Shown here one piece after another: positions 1 to 12,477 of a stretch of 64,000 nt of DNA. The position numbers and the translations under genes were made by a program. The stretch spans positions 69,717,440 to 69,781,439 of the forward strand of contig CM060702.1 of assembly GCA_030686995.1 (NCBI GenBank). Direction: 5' to 3'. The DNA is from Artemisia argyi. Its lineage: Eukaryota > Streptophyta > Magnoliopsida > Asterales > Asteraceae. The notes under the pieces are model-generated. The model was given only the letters and a program-made list of their open reading frames with translations. It had not been told where the DNA came from and made no database searches. Every line of letters starts with the position of its first letter. Position 1 is the stretch's first letter.

Positions 1-677
1 ACTTTAATTCATAGATGTGATCTAACTAACACCTTTTAGCTTCAAAACCAATAATCAATTAATATGAAAATTAAAAGTCAAAATTTAGTTTTAAATTGAA
101 AACAAGAGACAACCCCAACACTTAGTATCACTGAAACTAATAGCACTCCATGTGATGTGATCACCATTAAGTCCCCTTGTGGTTGAAGTGTCTTAGAGAT
201 GTGGTCTCCACATATGCCCATCCTTATTAATCATATTTAATTAGTTATCTGTTTCTTAATGAAAATTGACCTACTTTTTGGGTTTTATCCACTTTTATTT
301 AATATGTGCATTCAAATTATTGTGTAAACAAAGAGAGTCTAGAATCGAAGTTGGAAGTGGTCATGATAAACATGTATACAATTCTTAAGAAGTATGTTTA
401 GAGTAGGATCAAAGGAGATTTTCATAGTGTAAAATTTTGTCAAAAAACTCGATTTTGGTTATATATGTACATGGTTGTGTTACAAGTTTTTTCGAGTTCC
501 AACGAGATACATCTAATAACTTCTAGTCATTGATCTACTTATATTTCTTTAAACAATTTAGAATGTTATTTTGTATTTGATCCTTGTACTTGAAGTTTTT
601 AGTAATATGAGCAATTTCATATTTCCACTCTTTTTAGTTGGAAATTTCATATATATCTAAATATGTATTAAAAAAAT
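1..677. other. AT-rich intergenic DNA, nothing recognised
   Basis: No open reading frame, splice-consistent exon or terminal repeat could be supported on either strand. Base composition is strongly AT-rich, like the other intergenic parts of the window. Confidence 0.5.
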
Positions 678-935
678 TACTCTCTTTGTCTTATAATAAT
701 TGTCCACTTTGACTTTTTTGAGTCAATCTTATTTAACTTTGACCATTAATATTTTTATTTGTGTTATATAATAATTAATGAAAATTATATCAATGAAAAT
801 ACATTAAAAACACAATCTATTCATATACTTTTCATCAAGTATTATATTACACAAATAAAAATATTTATGGTCAAAGTTGAATAAAAAAGACTCAAAAATG
901 TCAAAATGGACAATTATTATAGGACGGAGGTAGTA
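678..935. mobile_element. Stowaway-like fold-back MITE
   Basis: The left end begins TACTCTCTTTGTCTTATAAT. The reverse complement of the right end begins TACTACCTCCGTCCTATAAT. The match continues inward through ATTGTCC and past the shared ACTTTGACCAT and ATTTTTATTTGTGT blocks, so nearly the whole 258 bp folds into one hairpin. The CTCCCTCCGTCC-like terminus and TA target are known hallmarks of Stowaway (Tc1/mariner-derived) elements. No coding capacity is seen. Confidence 0.85.
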
Positions 936-1719
936 CATATTATGCATTAAATACTTACACTTTGAGAATATATGAAATTAATCATGAAACTAGGGTGTAA
1001 TCCGTAGTAATATATCTTTTTGCATATTTTATTTTATTTTATTTTATTTTTTTTTAGATTTTAATTACTTGTCATCATACAGTATAATTTTGATTAAGTT
1101 TGAAATATTGAATGGAATCCATGTTCCTGGTTATCTAGTATCTATTTTTGTAACATATTATGTGATATCAAGTTTTCTCTATACATAAAGAGTCATGTTT
1201 CATGTCTTCTAATCCCAAATACATACACTGAATTAATATCAACAAAAGACTAAAGGTATGAATAATGCTACATCTTAAATTTAGTGGGTGTGAGCTTGTT
1301 TAAGACTACAGTATGAATAATGCTACATCTTAAATTTAGTGGTTGTGAGCTTGTTTGGTTCAAGAATTTAATAGTTGTGGTCATGTCTAGGATTTGCTAT
1401 TTTGAGTAGTACATAAAGACTAAAGAGATATAAAAGGGTGTGTGGCATTGAATGCATTTTAGAGTGAAGGTGATCTCAGTTGCATTGCTGGAGATGTGGT
1501 GAGGTGTTGTGTGTTACTAATATTTTTTGTTTTGAATGGTTTCTATGGTGAACAAGTGTTACACTTCAAATTTGGTTCAAAGTCATAACTATTAGAAGTC
1601 TTTGATGAATAAAGTTATTTATTCTTCACTCTTTTTTATGAGGAATAAAAATATTAATGCACTGTCAATTCTATGAGCTTTGATTATTTTTTTTTGACTA
1701 ACTTTCTTTCTTTGTTTTT
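936..1719. other. Intergenic DNA with a local tandem duplication
   Basis: A segment of about 55 bp containing TATGAATAATGCTACATCTT and GTGAGCTTGTTT occurs twice in direct order at about 1256-1300 and 1311-1357, with single-base differences. The rest shows no gene or element I can support. Confidence 0.6.
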
Positions 1720-2316
1720 AGACAAAAATATACCGTTGGTCCCTAAACTTTTCACGAAATATCACAGGGCATCTTAACTTTTTAAAAACGTCGTGTGGCA
1801 TCCAAAACATATGAAAATAAGGCCGATTGCGTTCCTTGACCCATTTGGGCAAGGTCAACGCATGTTTTATGTTCTTGTTTCAGGGGCATAATAGTCCAAT
1901 CACTATTTAACTATGATCTAACACAAGCTAAACCCAACAGTCAAAATAAGGGACCAACAACGTATTTTTGTCTTTATTTATTTATTAGAGCAATAAACAA
2001 CTTGGGCCAGATTCGTTCTTTCCTTGCTATCTTCTTATAAATACATGGTTTACATAAACGCTAAATCTCATGTCCATGTACTTTCTTGATGTTTTATGTA
2101 ATGTTTAATGTAGTGTTTTTAATCGATGTACTCTTTTAATTATTGATGAACTTAAGTTTTTGTTAATGAGAGATTGTCTCTCTGGTTAAATCTAAACACC
2201 CGCTAAACTCAGAAAATGCAAGATACAAACATGCAATTGAAAGCAAAAACTCAGAAAGTTAGGGTACCATGTGATGTTTCGTGGAAAGTTTAAGGACCAA
2301 CGGTGTATTTTTGTCT
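1720..2316. mobile_element. Non-autonomous TIR element (long-TIR MITE)
   Basis: The left terminus AGACAAAAATATACCGTTGG and the reverse complement of the right terminus AGACAAAAATACACCGTTGG pair with few mismatches over roughly 60 bp. The element is flanked by TGTTTTT on both sides (1713-1719 and 2317-2323), a possible 7-bp target duplication in low-complexity DNA. A third inverted terminus at about 1943-1976 faces the left end, so a shorter (about 255 bp) version is nested inside. No transposase is visible; the superfamily is not assigned. Confidence 0.7.
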
Positions 2317-2789
2317 TGTTTTTTTATCTAAAATAAGGAACCAAATTTGCAATGTGCTTATTGTGTAGCTATTGTTTTAGGGCCTACAAAGATATTTTGG
2401 AGGTGGTTTGCATGTAGTGATCAAAATTTAAGGAGGCAGGGTTCAATGCACCCACCGTAGGGAACTACCTTGGACCACCCTCTTTATTCTTCAATTATCA
2501 AAATTACTAATATTTCATTGTTGTCTAAATGAGAATCAAAATCCAATAATTATGTGCACTTTAAACAATTTTTCCTTTTTTTCTTTTTCGGGATAAATTT
2601 GCAGACTTCAGAATCATACATGATTGCATTTGAGATAATTGGAGCACTAAAGTTATATTCTGTTTTTAGTAACATGTATATTACATTGTTATCTAAACAC
2701 TTAATAGCCATGAGCCATGATAGGTTAATGTTAAATCATCGTATAAATCTTTTTTACATTTGAATAACTGAATAGTTTAGACAGTAACA
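2317..2789. other. Intergenic DNA, nothing recognised
   Basis: A 69-codon open frame around 2554-2763 has no recognisable domain and is expected by chance in AT-rich DNA. No repeats with clear ends were found. Confidence 0.4.
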
Positions 2790-2797
2790 GTTTGAAG

Positions 2798-3334
2798 TAG
2801 GGGTGTTCTTCAGTTCGGTTTTCGGGTTATTCGGTTCGATTAATTCGGTTAAAAGTTTTTTTTAGGGTCAAACCGTGAACCAAACCAAACCGAATTCAAA
2901 TTCGGTTTTCGGTTCGGCTTGGTTGAATTCTAGTTCGGTTCGATTTTCAGTTTAACCGAATTACACACTTTATTTAAAAAAATATATATATCTATACAAA
3001 TATATTTAGCCAAAAAAGTTATTTCAAATATAAAAAATATTTTTTAATATTATGATAAAATTTTATTGTTATATATATATATATAACATTATATTGATCT
3101 TTTTATATATATAAATATATAAAAAATATATAAATTTATATGAATTCGGTTTTTGGTTCGGTTTTCGGTTTTGATTACCAAAACCATATCCAAGTCGAGA
3201 ACCGAATTAAAAGTTCGGTTTGATTCGATTTTGGCAAATTCGGTTCGGTTATTAGTTCGGTTCAATTATTTTCGGTTTGGTTCGATTTCAGTTTTCGGTT
3301 TATTCGGATATTTCGGTTTTTCTGGTCACCTCTA
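2798..3334. mobile_element. hAT-type MITE with 8-bp TSD GTTTGAAG
   Basis: The element begins TAGGGGTG and ends CACCTCTA, an inverted pair, and is flanked by exact 8-bp duplications GTTTGAAG (2790-2797 and 3335-3342). Eight-bp duplications and such termini are typical of hAT-superfamily elements. The two arms are made of degenerate TTCGGTT/AACCGAA runs in opposite orientations around an AT-rich centre (about 2965-3145), so the whole can fold back. It has no real coding capacity. Confidence 0.88.
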
Positions 3335-3342
3335 GTTTGAAG

Positions 3343-3816
3343 CATTTTTTTACAAAATAAACAGCCCAAAGTGTCCAAAGCCAATCCAGTCCAAGGCGGA
3401 CCCAATTAATTCACCAGTCCACTACTAAAACCCCAAAAACGGTCATACCTGCTCATAAACATTAATAAACGGTCTGTTAACAAACATAAAACAAGGTTAC
3501 AGGTAAAATGCAGTAAATTAGAAAAAACAAAGCAAGAAAATATTATTATGCATAAAAAAAGTACTTTTAAGCATCTTAAAAATAAGTACTTTTAGAGAAA
3601 AAAAAATGTTTGTATTTACTTATTTTGTAGATGTAATGATAATCGAAAACAAAATAATTTGATAAATACTCAATCATGTAAAGATTTTAGGTTGAATAAG
3701 AATATCAAACAAGTAATATGGAGTTTTTTATCTGCTTATGAAAAATTGCTTTTCAGCTTAGAAATTAAGCAGACAAAAACAAGTAGAAAGTGTTTGGATA
3801 CAAAAACTGCTTTTCT

Positions 3817-3863
<47 letters not shown>

Positions 3864-4000
3864 ATAGAGAAAGTAAGCAATGACAAACACCCACTAAACT
3901 GTTTGGGTCATTTTGCAACTTAACAATGTTAAGTGAACTAACCATAAAAAGACAATGTAGAAAGTGTTGGAAGCTATTATCCTAACGTCTATGTGGGTAA
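3343..4000. other. Intergenic DNA with a long A-run
   Basis: It contains an uninterrupted A tract at about 3821-3860, preceded by AT-rich sequence with repeated AAGTACTTTTA words near 3560-3595. No gene is supported. Confidence 0.5.
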
Positions 4001-4008
4001 TATGGAAG

Positions 4009-4554
4009 TAGGGCTGTAAATGAACCGGACGAACACGAACCGAGCCTTGTTCATGTTTGTTCATTTAATTTTAACCGGACAAATAAACGGACACGGACGC
4101 TTAAACGGACGAATTTTCTTGTTCATGTTCGTTTATTAAGAAAATGAATTGTTCATGTTCGTTTATGTTCGTTCATTAAGACACTAAACGAACATAAACG
4201 ATTGAACATAAATGAAAATAGACAAACAAGCATAAACTTTATTGAATTCTTCACAATTGTTTTATAAGTGTTGCTTTGTTTAAACAAACAAATTTTTAAA
4301 ATTATAAAATTAAAATATATGATATATGAACGTAAATAGATAAATAAACATAAACGAACTTTAACGAACGCCTAATCGGATGTTCACGAACATAAATGAA
4401 CGAACGAGACTTTTGTTCATGTTCGTTCATATAACTAAACGAACGTAAAATATTGTTCATGTTCGTTCATTTAATAAACGAACGAACATAAACGAACTTT
4501 TTACCGAACGGTTCATGAAATGTTCACTGAACGTTCAGTTCGTTTACAGCCCTA
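4009..4554. mobile_element. hAT-type MITE with 8-bp TSD TATGGAAG
   Basis: The termini TAGGGCTGTAAATGAAC and GTTCGTTTACAGCCCTA are inverted repeats. The flanks are exact 8-bp duplications TATGGAAG (4001-4008 and 4555-4562). The arms consist of degenerate GTTCATGTTCGTTTAT words and their complements around an AT-rich core at about 4230-4340. The architecture parallels the element at 2798-3334, although the internal repeat word differs. Confidence 0.88.
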
Positions 4555-4562
4555 TATGGAAG

Positions 4563-5150
4563 TATCGGAATAATAATCCTTGTGGGTCGGTAAAGATGAA
4601 AAGGATTAGTATTTTTGATGTTATTGTGTCAAAGTCTTTTAGTGGTGTTCAAGTAGGAGTAGATATTGCCCTAGAAACGGGATGTTGTGGTTGCAAAACC
4701 CAATGCTTTATATTTTGTAATTGTTGTTGTTTTCGCTAGCTTGCTAGTTGCTTATAAATTTTTAGCCGTTCAAAAAAAAGACCATGTATAAAACTGCATA
4801 CGAATCTGCAACAAGCATAGGTTAATCTGATATTTGATTCTATGATTAAATGCCACATCATTGTTTATGTTTTTTCAATAGAAAGAAGGATAGCAAATTA
4901 ATATATAAGCGTTATATCCTTCTATAGTTAGAAAGTTCAATTACTTGAATCTCATTATAATTAAATACAAATTCTTTTTAAGCACCAAAACTACAAAACT
5001 AAATTTCATTCACAGCATTAACCGGTTTCATAAAACATAAACGATATCTTATTTCCGTTTTGGTGCATATTCAGGTACTTATATAGCAATCCCATCCAGT
5101 AAAGTTCAACTGAATCAAATATCAAATAACATGGAAATGAAGAAATGAGA
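4563..5150. other. Intergenic DNA downstream of galactokinase
   Basis: No supported gene. The stretch separates the hAT MITE from the 3' untranslated region of the galactokinase gene, which is read leftward and whose stop codon lies at 5298-5300. Confidence 0.4.
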
Positions 5151-5297
5151 GACCTCAACTTTTATTGAACTTTACACGAAACGCCCATAACTCCATAAGA
5201 CAAATTGATCATTTGAGTTTTGTCTATAACTGAAGAAATTAAAATAAATCAGGTTCATATCATAATTTACTGAATCATATAAGGGAAAGGATCCAAA

Positions 5298-8200
5298 CTA
5301 AAATTTAAAAATGGCTGCTCCACTTGAAGGCTTTGACGCAAACACATATAGACCAAGATCAGTCTTGTTGATAGTGCCATTGTCAATCCTTGATTGATAG
5401 AATTGCTCCTGAAAAAAGCAAGAATCAATCCATCTGTTAGCTTTTTGTTTGCATGAACAAGTGATATTATTGAAAACAAGTACATTATAGAAAAATAAAG
5501 TCATTGTTGTCCAATGTTTGAGCACTCGATCAAAAAAATCTAGTGATGTAGATAGGAGAAGTGACCTTCAAATTAAGGATGAACTGTGGAACGATGTTTT
5601 CTTTGACCAAAGCAACTGCACATCCACCCCACCCGGCTCCAGTAAGCCTTGCTCCAAGTGCCCCATTATTTTTACAAACTTTAACCAATTCTTCAAGTTC
5701 CGGGCAACTGTTAAAACAGTTACATATGAAAAAGTACCATTAATGAGGACACTTCTTTTAAACTTATTTTACAATGCCATTTTCAAACTGCAATAAAATT
5801 TGGAAGACAGAGGGTTTGATTGTAATTTTATTTGAACGTAAGCATTTGCCATAAGTCCATGAGTTCATTGTTTGCGTTGAGACATGGAATGGTAGATTGA
5901 TACCTGCACTCAAATAGAACGCTGCAACTATGGTGGCTATCATTCATAAGGTCGCCAAGCTTTTTTAGCTTCTCCTCCTCACTGAAAATCACTTTTGAAA
6001 TTACTTTCAAAGTTCTAGAGGAAACAGATATAAACATGCTTTTTATATATATAATTTGGATCCTAAAAACCTATTACTCACTCAGAATTCGATGAAACCG
6101 CATCCTTGAAAGCATATACACGCTTCGCTTCAGAGTACACGTGAGAAGCTCTCTGATAAGACAAATGTGGTAAACATTAAACCAAAAGCTCCCATGATCA
6201 TGGAATGAAACACAAGTAAATGAGAATTTTGGGACAAATAACGCTTTGCAACAGAGAAAAACATTATACGATGTGTACATAATACCCACCCATGTATTGT
6301 TGCGAACAACATTCATTAAACTTTCCTTACAAAAAACTACCCAAAAAAAAGTAGTAGTTAACAAGCGATAAGCCAATAAAAGAATAAATTAATAAATTAG
6401 AAAGTCGATCAATGGTAAAGCATAATTAGAAGTTAAAGAGTAATTGCAGATGATCTTTGTGACAAAATGCTTCAGATAAATATTAAGAGACGTACCTGGA
6501 ACAATTTGTAATATTTGGCAGCTTTTATCACATCCAGTGAAGAAGCCGAGTCAGCAAATATCAAATCTAAGCTTTTAGAAGTAATTTTCTCGATTTCTTC
6601 AGCTGTATATGGTTCTTCTTTCAGATATTCCTGTAATGGTATATAAATTAGAAATGATAACAAATATTATGGAAAAAACAAAGCATAGTGAGTTAGTGAC
6701 CCAGGAAGCTAAGGTAATCTGGCATCATTTAGTGTTTATAATTGTAATGATCCAAGAACAAACAAAGTTTCCATTAAACGAAGCATAGACAGGTATTCCA
6801 ATACCTTAACAGCCAGGTTAGGGTCTGAAGATCCGTGATTGCCTGCAAAGGATACACATAAACCTTCTACATCAGAAAGTGTTTTTACTTCTGATATTGC
6901 CTCTTCAGGCTCCATTCCAAGTTTTATGCCAAGCACAATCTGAAAAGTATCCAAAAATGAAATGATAAGTCGAAAAGATATATCAGCAAAATAAAATTAA
7001 CAGAAGCTACCTAGAAACAGCAAAACTGATTTTACCAAAGAAACACAAAAATAACATAAAATAAAGCAAGTTTATGTGATCTTACAGAAGCCAAACGGCA
7101 TTCAACAACCCGATTATTGTAGTTTGTTGCAGCAGTCACTGCCTTCTGTGATTCAGCCAATGAATGGGCTATCACAAAAGAACCACCAGCTGGAAGTTGC
7201 ACATCAGTTGCACGAATTGGGTTAAAATCTATCAACTCTGCAAACCCAGTTTTGGCCATGATGGATATTGCCTAGTTCATTGAAGAGAAACCAATAAGTT
7301 ATGACCATGAAGATATAAGTAGCCAAAATATCTAAAAAGTGCATTTTGTTACTCCAAAGTTTATTGCTTCATGGGCTACATATGTACCTGGTCCATTCCT
7401 CCAGACTGTGTCCCAATGTGTCTTTCACACACGCATGTAAGTTGAGCAAGTTCTTTCTGCAATAAAGAATTAAAGAATTACAAAGCATAACATTTTCTGG
7501 GCACTCGAAAGCTTCCTAGATTCTTGACATTGCAGATAATAAAAATATCATGCAAACAACACTTAACAAGCAAATAGCTTAGAACTGCACTAAAAGAAAA
7601 ATAGTTGGTAAACTGAAATATATATAAAGCCATTAGTTCACACTCCAACTAATGGAGTCAGGTACTCAGGTTACACCTTTAACGTAGGCATTTTATCGGT
7701 TATAATAATGTGAAGACTGTCTTGCTCAAATAGTCATGCCTCTTAGCTAAGCAGCTTCTTAATTAGGCCTACTAAATAGACCTACAAATAGGCCTACTCC
7801 ATTCACATTTTGACAAGTATTAAAAACACTTTTTCTCTTTCCTCATATTCACCAATCAATTTTGAATTACACCAATCATATTTGTAGGTCTATTCTTAGG
7901 TTCATTACTTAGGCCTACAAATCATTTTTCTTCGCAATAATGTTATTTTCATGAATATGACAAATCAATATTATACTCATAATTAGATACCAAATATATA
8001 GGAACTATGAGATACGGATTAGTATGATTGATTTAATTATCAATCTAGGATTAAGTTTCGAATGCCGACCATGGCTGCATGTCGGAAGCATGCCGATATA
8101 GTATCATGTTCGTATATTTATTATTGCCAATATTCTATCATTCTATCAGGGTGTTGTTATTAAAGCAAAGTTTTATAGTGACAGTCGTGGCAATAGTAAA

Positions 8201-9778
8201 CTTATATTTTGGACGTTCAGATAACATTTCTGAATCTTAAGAGTGACAAGAATACCTTGGGAAGATTGACATTGTGGGCAGCCATTATGGCAATTGTAGA
8301 AGAACATACAAAAGCCGCGGAGCTAGATAGCCCAGACCCTGCACAGATAAAAAGGATATCAAGCTAAAACACAAAGGGATTTATTATCTTAGTATAAAAA
8401 AGGGAACCAGTAATCTATACTTGATCAACATTTTGCAAAAAGAAGATTCCAAATGTAAAGTGTTACCTGTAGGAACTGTTCCATCAATCATGATATCAAG
8501 TCCAACCGGTTCAGCAACATTCACCCCTTCTGATTTTGCATATTCATGGAAACCTTTGTATCTGAAAAATACAGATCATAAGTTTCTGTAATAGTAGTTC
8601 TCAGTCCGTTTTCATAAAACAATAGCTACGAAATCAAGTTCATCGCGAAAAATTAATTCTTGGACCATAATTTGTAATTTCTTACCCACAAATAAAATAA
8701 TGGCCCCACCGATGATTCTTCAGGTCGATCTCCTACAAATGGAACATTGTAATTAGAAATGGGATCAACAAGACAAAATCTGACGGGCCCAAAGATTGGT
8801 GCGATTATCATCGCATACATGGTCAACTTTGATATTTTTTCCTATTGAAGCAGGAGCTGCTGCTACATTTTATCGACAGACTAACCTAAAACCATACTAT
8901 GCGGATAAACCAAAGGTAAAAGGGACGAACATTCTTTATGGGACTGTATGATCTTAGGTAGCTTATACACATATGGTTGGGGGGTACCTCTACGCATCAT
9001 GAATTAGTTGACTTGACTTGAAGAAGATACAATAGAGGACGTAAATTACAACAGAATATCTGTTTTTGCAGCATGGAAGAAGCATTTACCTGGTCAGGAT
9101 CGACAGGATAAGTACACATTGTATACTTGTCATTAACATTTGCAATCCTAAGAAACTTTTCAGATTCCCCTGCATCCCGTTTCCGAATGGCTACTATTGT
9201 GTCTTGCCTAATCGCCATTGGTAAAACTGAATAGCCTTCATAGTCAATGTGCTCCCCAATTAAATTCACTCTTCCTAAATTCCAAAAACATGTTTGTAAA
9301 TTATTCGGCAAGAGAACATAAAAGAACCACAAACATGAGGGTATATCAACACGCTTTCAAAGATTCACACTTTAACACCATTTTCATGTCTAGTCAGCCG
9401 AATCACATACCTTTATATTACCATGTCTATGTAAGCTGATCATTTTAATATACAAAGTCAGATATGGTAAACTGTGGTCTCATAAAATTTGTAATTGGTG
9501 TTCTACTGTTGGAAAATCAAATGTCTATAATAGCCGGCTGTCGTCCTAAACCGGATCCTGTTTTCTTTCTTTTTCCTAAAGTTATTTTTTTTATTAAAAA
9601 AAACAGCATCTTCTATGCATTCCCTTTTATCATGCCAAGGTCATGATTATGTTATTACAACGTTAACTTAAAAAACTTATTCTAGTGTTTGATCCCAGTA
9701 TGGGCCGACTACTAAGAGTCATTATGCTTTTACGAGATCTCTCCTTAAACGGAAATACTCATTCAAATTCAGATTATT

Positions 9779-9812
<34 letters not shown>

Positions 9813-10403
9813 AGGAAATTCAGTGGAGCATGAAATCAGGTGATGGTATCTTCAAAATGTTCCAAAGACATAATCTGATATTCTCTACTTTTCACAACTT
9901 TCTACGTTTGTTTGACAAAGAGCATTGATCTTTTCTTTTCTAAACACTATTTCTCAAATGAAAGCCTTTAGCTTTTTCGTCTTTACACTTCGCTACCAAA
10001 ACACATTTATAAAACAAGAAGCTACTCCTAACATCTAGTTTTGCCAAATTCCATGTCAAACTCAAATACCCTTTAACGTAATTCTGTAAAACCCTGCAAA
10101 TACTTTGATCCTCTAAAATTCATATCAAGAAACATGGATCACATAGTACATCAAACTAAAACTTGCAAATTAACTAAAATCGCGAATAACCCATGTGACA
10201 AAAACACCCATAATTCAAGAAATCAAGAACATTCTAAAAAACTAACCAGGAGCACGAGCATAAACATGAGGAAGAGAACCAAAAACATCCTTAAACTTGT
10301 CATTAAGAACATTAAACCGAAGCTGAGCTTCTTCAAGCTGTGATCCATCACCATAAACCTCTTCGAGTGTTGAGTAGATTGGAACTGGTTCGTTTTCAGC
10401 CAT
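5298..10403 (-). CDS. GALK: Galactokinase (GHMP kinase family), 13 exons, 497 aa
   Basis: It phosphorylates galactose at C1 with ATP, the entry step of the Leloir pathway for sugars recycled from the cell wall; expected cytosolic. Coding exons, joined in frame by eye at GT-AG borders, are 10403-10247, 9274-9090, 8732-8686, 8561-8467, 8338-8256, 7456-7388, 7271-7086, 6939-6805, 6630-6496, 6152-6082, 5981-5904, 5707-5566 and 5408-5298. They total 1494 nt including the stop; Arabidopsis galactokinase is 496 aa. The three GHMP motifs are present: [12 protein letters not shown] (53-64), the glycine/serine-rich ATP loop [10 protein letters not shown] (161-170) and [10 protein letters not shown] (435-444). 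GGMDQ carries the expected catalytic Asp at 211, and Arg54 is kept. The last residues, [12 protein letters not shown], match the plant C-terminus. I see no stop, frameshift or lost motif, so it is probably functional. Confidence 0.97.
7765..7920. repeat. Small inverted repeat in galactokinase intron 5
   Basis: Within the 800-bp intron at 7457-8255, the word ATAGACCTACAAAT (near 7776-7790) recurs inverted near 7880-7895, and TAGGCCTAC words occur at both edges. This looks like a small MITE remnant. No target duplication was identified. Confidence 0.4.
9779..9811. repeat. Poly-A tract in galactokinase intron 1
   Basis: An uninterrupted A run of about 30 bp lies in the 972-bp first intron (9275-10246), read as poly-T in the gene's sense. 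It may mark a retroposed tail or simple slippage. Confidence 0.8.
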
Positions 10404-10480
10404 TTTTGGTTTTTGTTAATGATTTGATCAGATGGTTTGTGTGACAAGTGGAGAAAAAGGGTCACCCAAGATTCGTGAAT

Positions 10481-10489
10481 ATATTTATA
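10481..10489 (-). promoter_or_regulatory. Putative TATA box of galactokinase
   Basis: TATAAATAT on the minus strand lies about 80 bp upstream of the galactokinase start codon (10401-10403). This is a normal position if the 5' untranslated leader is about 50 bp. No experimental start site is available. Confidence 0.55.
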
Positions 10490-10492
10490 AGA

Positions 10493-10518
10493 GATGATGA
10501 TGATGATGATGATGATGA
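10493..10518. repeat. (GAT)n microsatellite in the galactokinase promoter
   Basis: About 8.5 GAT units lie immediately upstream of the putative TATA box. Length polymorphism here could alter promoter spacing. Confidence 0.9.
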
Positions 10519-10519
10519 A

Positions 10520-11180
10520 AATATAAATATAAAATATACGTAATAAAATATGGATATGGATTGAGTGATTAGCTTTTTAAATGAGTGAGAGTTTATCGGT
10601 TTGTTATTGATTTTAGAGTGAATTTATCTTGACTTATTCACCAACTAATAAAACTTAGTACTGTTTCATTTTTATTGTTTTATTCATCAATATATTTCAT
10701 AAATGCTAAATTCTAAATGTTAAATGCTACTAGTATTAAACGTTTTAAAGTAAGGTTGTGTTTCGTTCTTTCAAACAAATTACAAGAATACATTAAACAA
10801 TTACTGAAAATCTTGTAAAAAGAAAATAATAATACAAAATTATAGTGATGATAATATGTTTTTTCTTAAATTGTATGCAACAACACAAATGTTTTCAAGC
10901 GTTTGTGTTTCTTTTATGTTTACAAGCGTGTGTAGATTGGCACATAGGTTAGTTGATAATAGGTGAGGCATTTTTATATATAACAAGCATAAAGTGAAAG
11001 GTTCAATCATTGCATCTGATAACCGCAACCGTTGAATGTATCATGCATGCCTTTCACATTATGAAAAATCAACCGATTATGAGCCAGTTTGGACTACCAA
11101 ATATTAACATTTTGCACCTAACAATTGCGTAGATATTTTTCATTTTTTTTCCCACCATTTATATCTACAAGTAGTTAAAT
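10520..11180. other. Intergenic DNA upstream of galactokinase
   Basis: Only short chance open frames. No element ends identified. Confidence 0.4.
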
Positions 11181-11183
11181 GTT

Positions 11184-11185
11184 AC

Positions 11186-11238
<53 letters not shown>

Positions 11239-11239
11239 T
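11184..11239. repeat. (ATT)n microsatellite
   Basis: About 18 uninterrupted ATT/TTA units. Confidence 0.95.
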
Positions 11240-11254
11240 TCAATTTTGTAACTT

Positions 11255-11740
11255 TCTTTTAGAGTAAACTGCAAAATACATCCTTGGGGTTTGTAATTCT
11301 GACATCTTACATCCTTGTCAGAAATAATTGGCACCTTACATCCTTTGTTAGCCAAACGTTTAACATCATACATCCCTCGTTTATAATGAGGACTAACGGT
11401 GCAAATTATTTGTTCGTTATCTCTTAACGAGATAGAAAATATTACATCGTTAGCCTTCAAGACTAATGGTATTTGCATCGTTAGTCATCTTTTTATGTTT
11501 GTAACAGTTTTTTATACGATTTATCCGTTTTTTACGGTTTTATCCATTTTTTGTACGTTTATCTGTTTTTGTCAAAAAAAAAATTTACGTTTTCTCGGGT
11601 TTTTGTACGCTTTTATCAGTTTTTTCACATTTTATCCGTTTTTTGTACACTTTATCAATAGTTTTTTTATTTTTTTTTTAAATCCGTTTTATCAGTTTTA
11701 TTTATGTTATATCCTTTTTTTTACGTTTTGAAAATAAGAT
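11255..11740. repeat. Dispersed repeat and degenerate TTTATCCGTTTTTTGTACG minisatellite
   Basis: At 11261-11400 there are staggered copies of TTACATCCT/ATACATCC words, typical of a dispersed plant repeat. It is followed at about 11495-11730 by eight or more diverged copies of a roughly 20-bp unit, approximately TTTATCCGTTTTTTGTACG. No gene is supported. Confidence 0.6.
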
Positions 11741-12098
11741 TTTTTTTTTTAATTGTTGAAATAAAATGTGAATAACAGATTTTCAATTTTTTCATTTTGT
11801 TTAAAAATTTTATAGACAAATAAAATATTTTTCACTAACTAAACTCACCCTAAACCTCTAAATTTCACATTTATTTTGGTCTGATTATTCGATAGCAAAG
11901 TTACAACAATATAGTCAAAATTGCTTGCATATTTTACATCAGCACAATAGCACATGTAAAGAAAATATCAAAGATGTGGTTGGTTTTATTTATTATTACT
12001 GTATTAGAATTAGACATTTAGACTAATATAAATTTCAAACTAAAAAAAGAACAAAACGTGGTAGACCAACCCAAACCGACCAAAGCCCGGGTTCGACC

Positions 12099-12236
12099 AT
12101 GTGGCATGTGCTTCAGCATAAAATGTCTAAATCTGAAGCCATTTTAGCAAACGAGGAAGATATGCGAGCTCAAGTCAAGAGTGTGATGCAACGGGATCAA
12201 GTTCAAATCATACTTAAGGAACAACGTCATGAGTAG
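12099..12236 (+). other. Short unidentified open frame (45 aa)
   Basis: An open frame in better-than-background codon composition starts MWHVLQHKMSKSEAI and ends KEQRHE, charged and probably helical. It may be a remnant of an element's internal region. I do not recognise it and the start is a guess. Confidence 0.25.
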
Positions 12237-12477
12237 TTAGGGTGGGATTAGTGAATCTATCTCATATTAGGATTTAACTATGGATATCTAATTGAATTAT
12301 TATCCTCTTGACTCTATCTTGTATGCTAGACTATTATTCTATCACTTTGCGTGACTTTAAATTATGTGCCTTCTAGATGATAGCTTATTTTGTCCTTTTT
12401 GATTGCATACTTATAGCTTATTTTAGATATTTGCATAATAATAATCTTTAATTGCTACGAGTAGCTAAACATGAGAT

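Noticed and set aside
9218..9646. Plus-strand frames inside galactokinase intron 1 and exon 2
   Set aside because: They overlap the coding exon antisense and have no recognised domain.
11182..11478. 98-codon minus-strand open frame with poly-Asn
   Set aside because: The poly-Asn part is the translated ATT microsatellite; the rest is a dispersed non-coding repeat.
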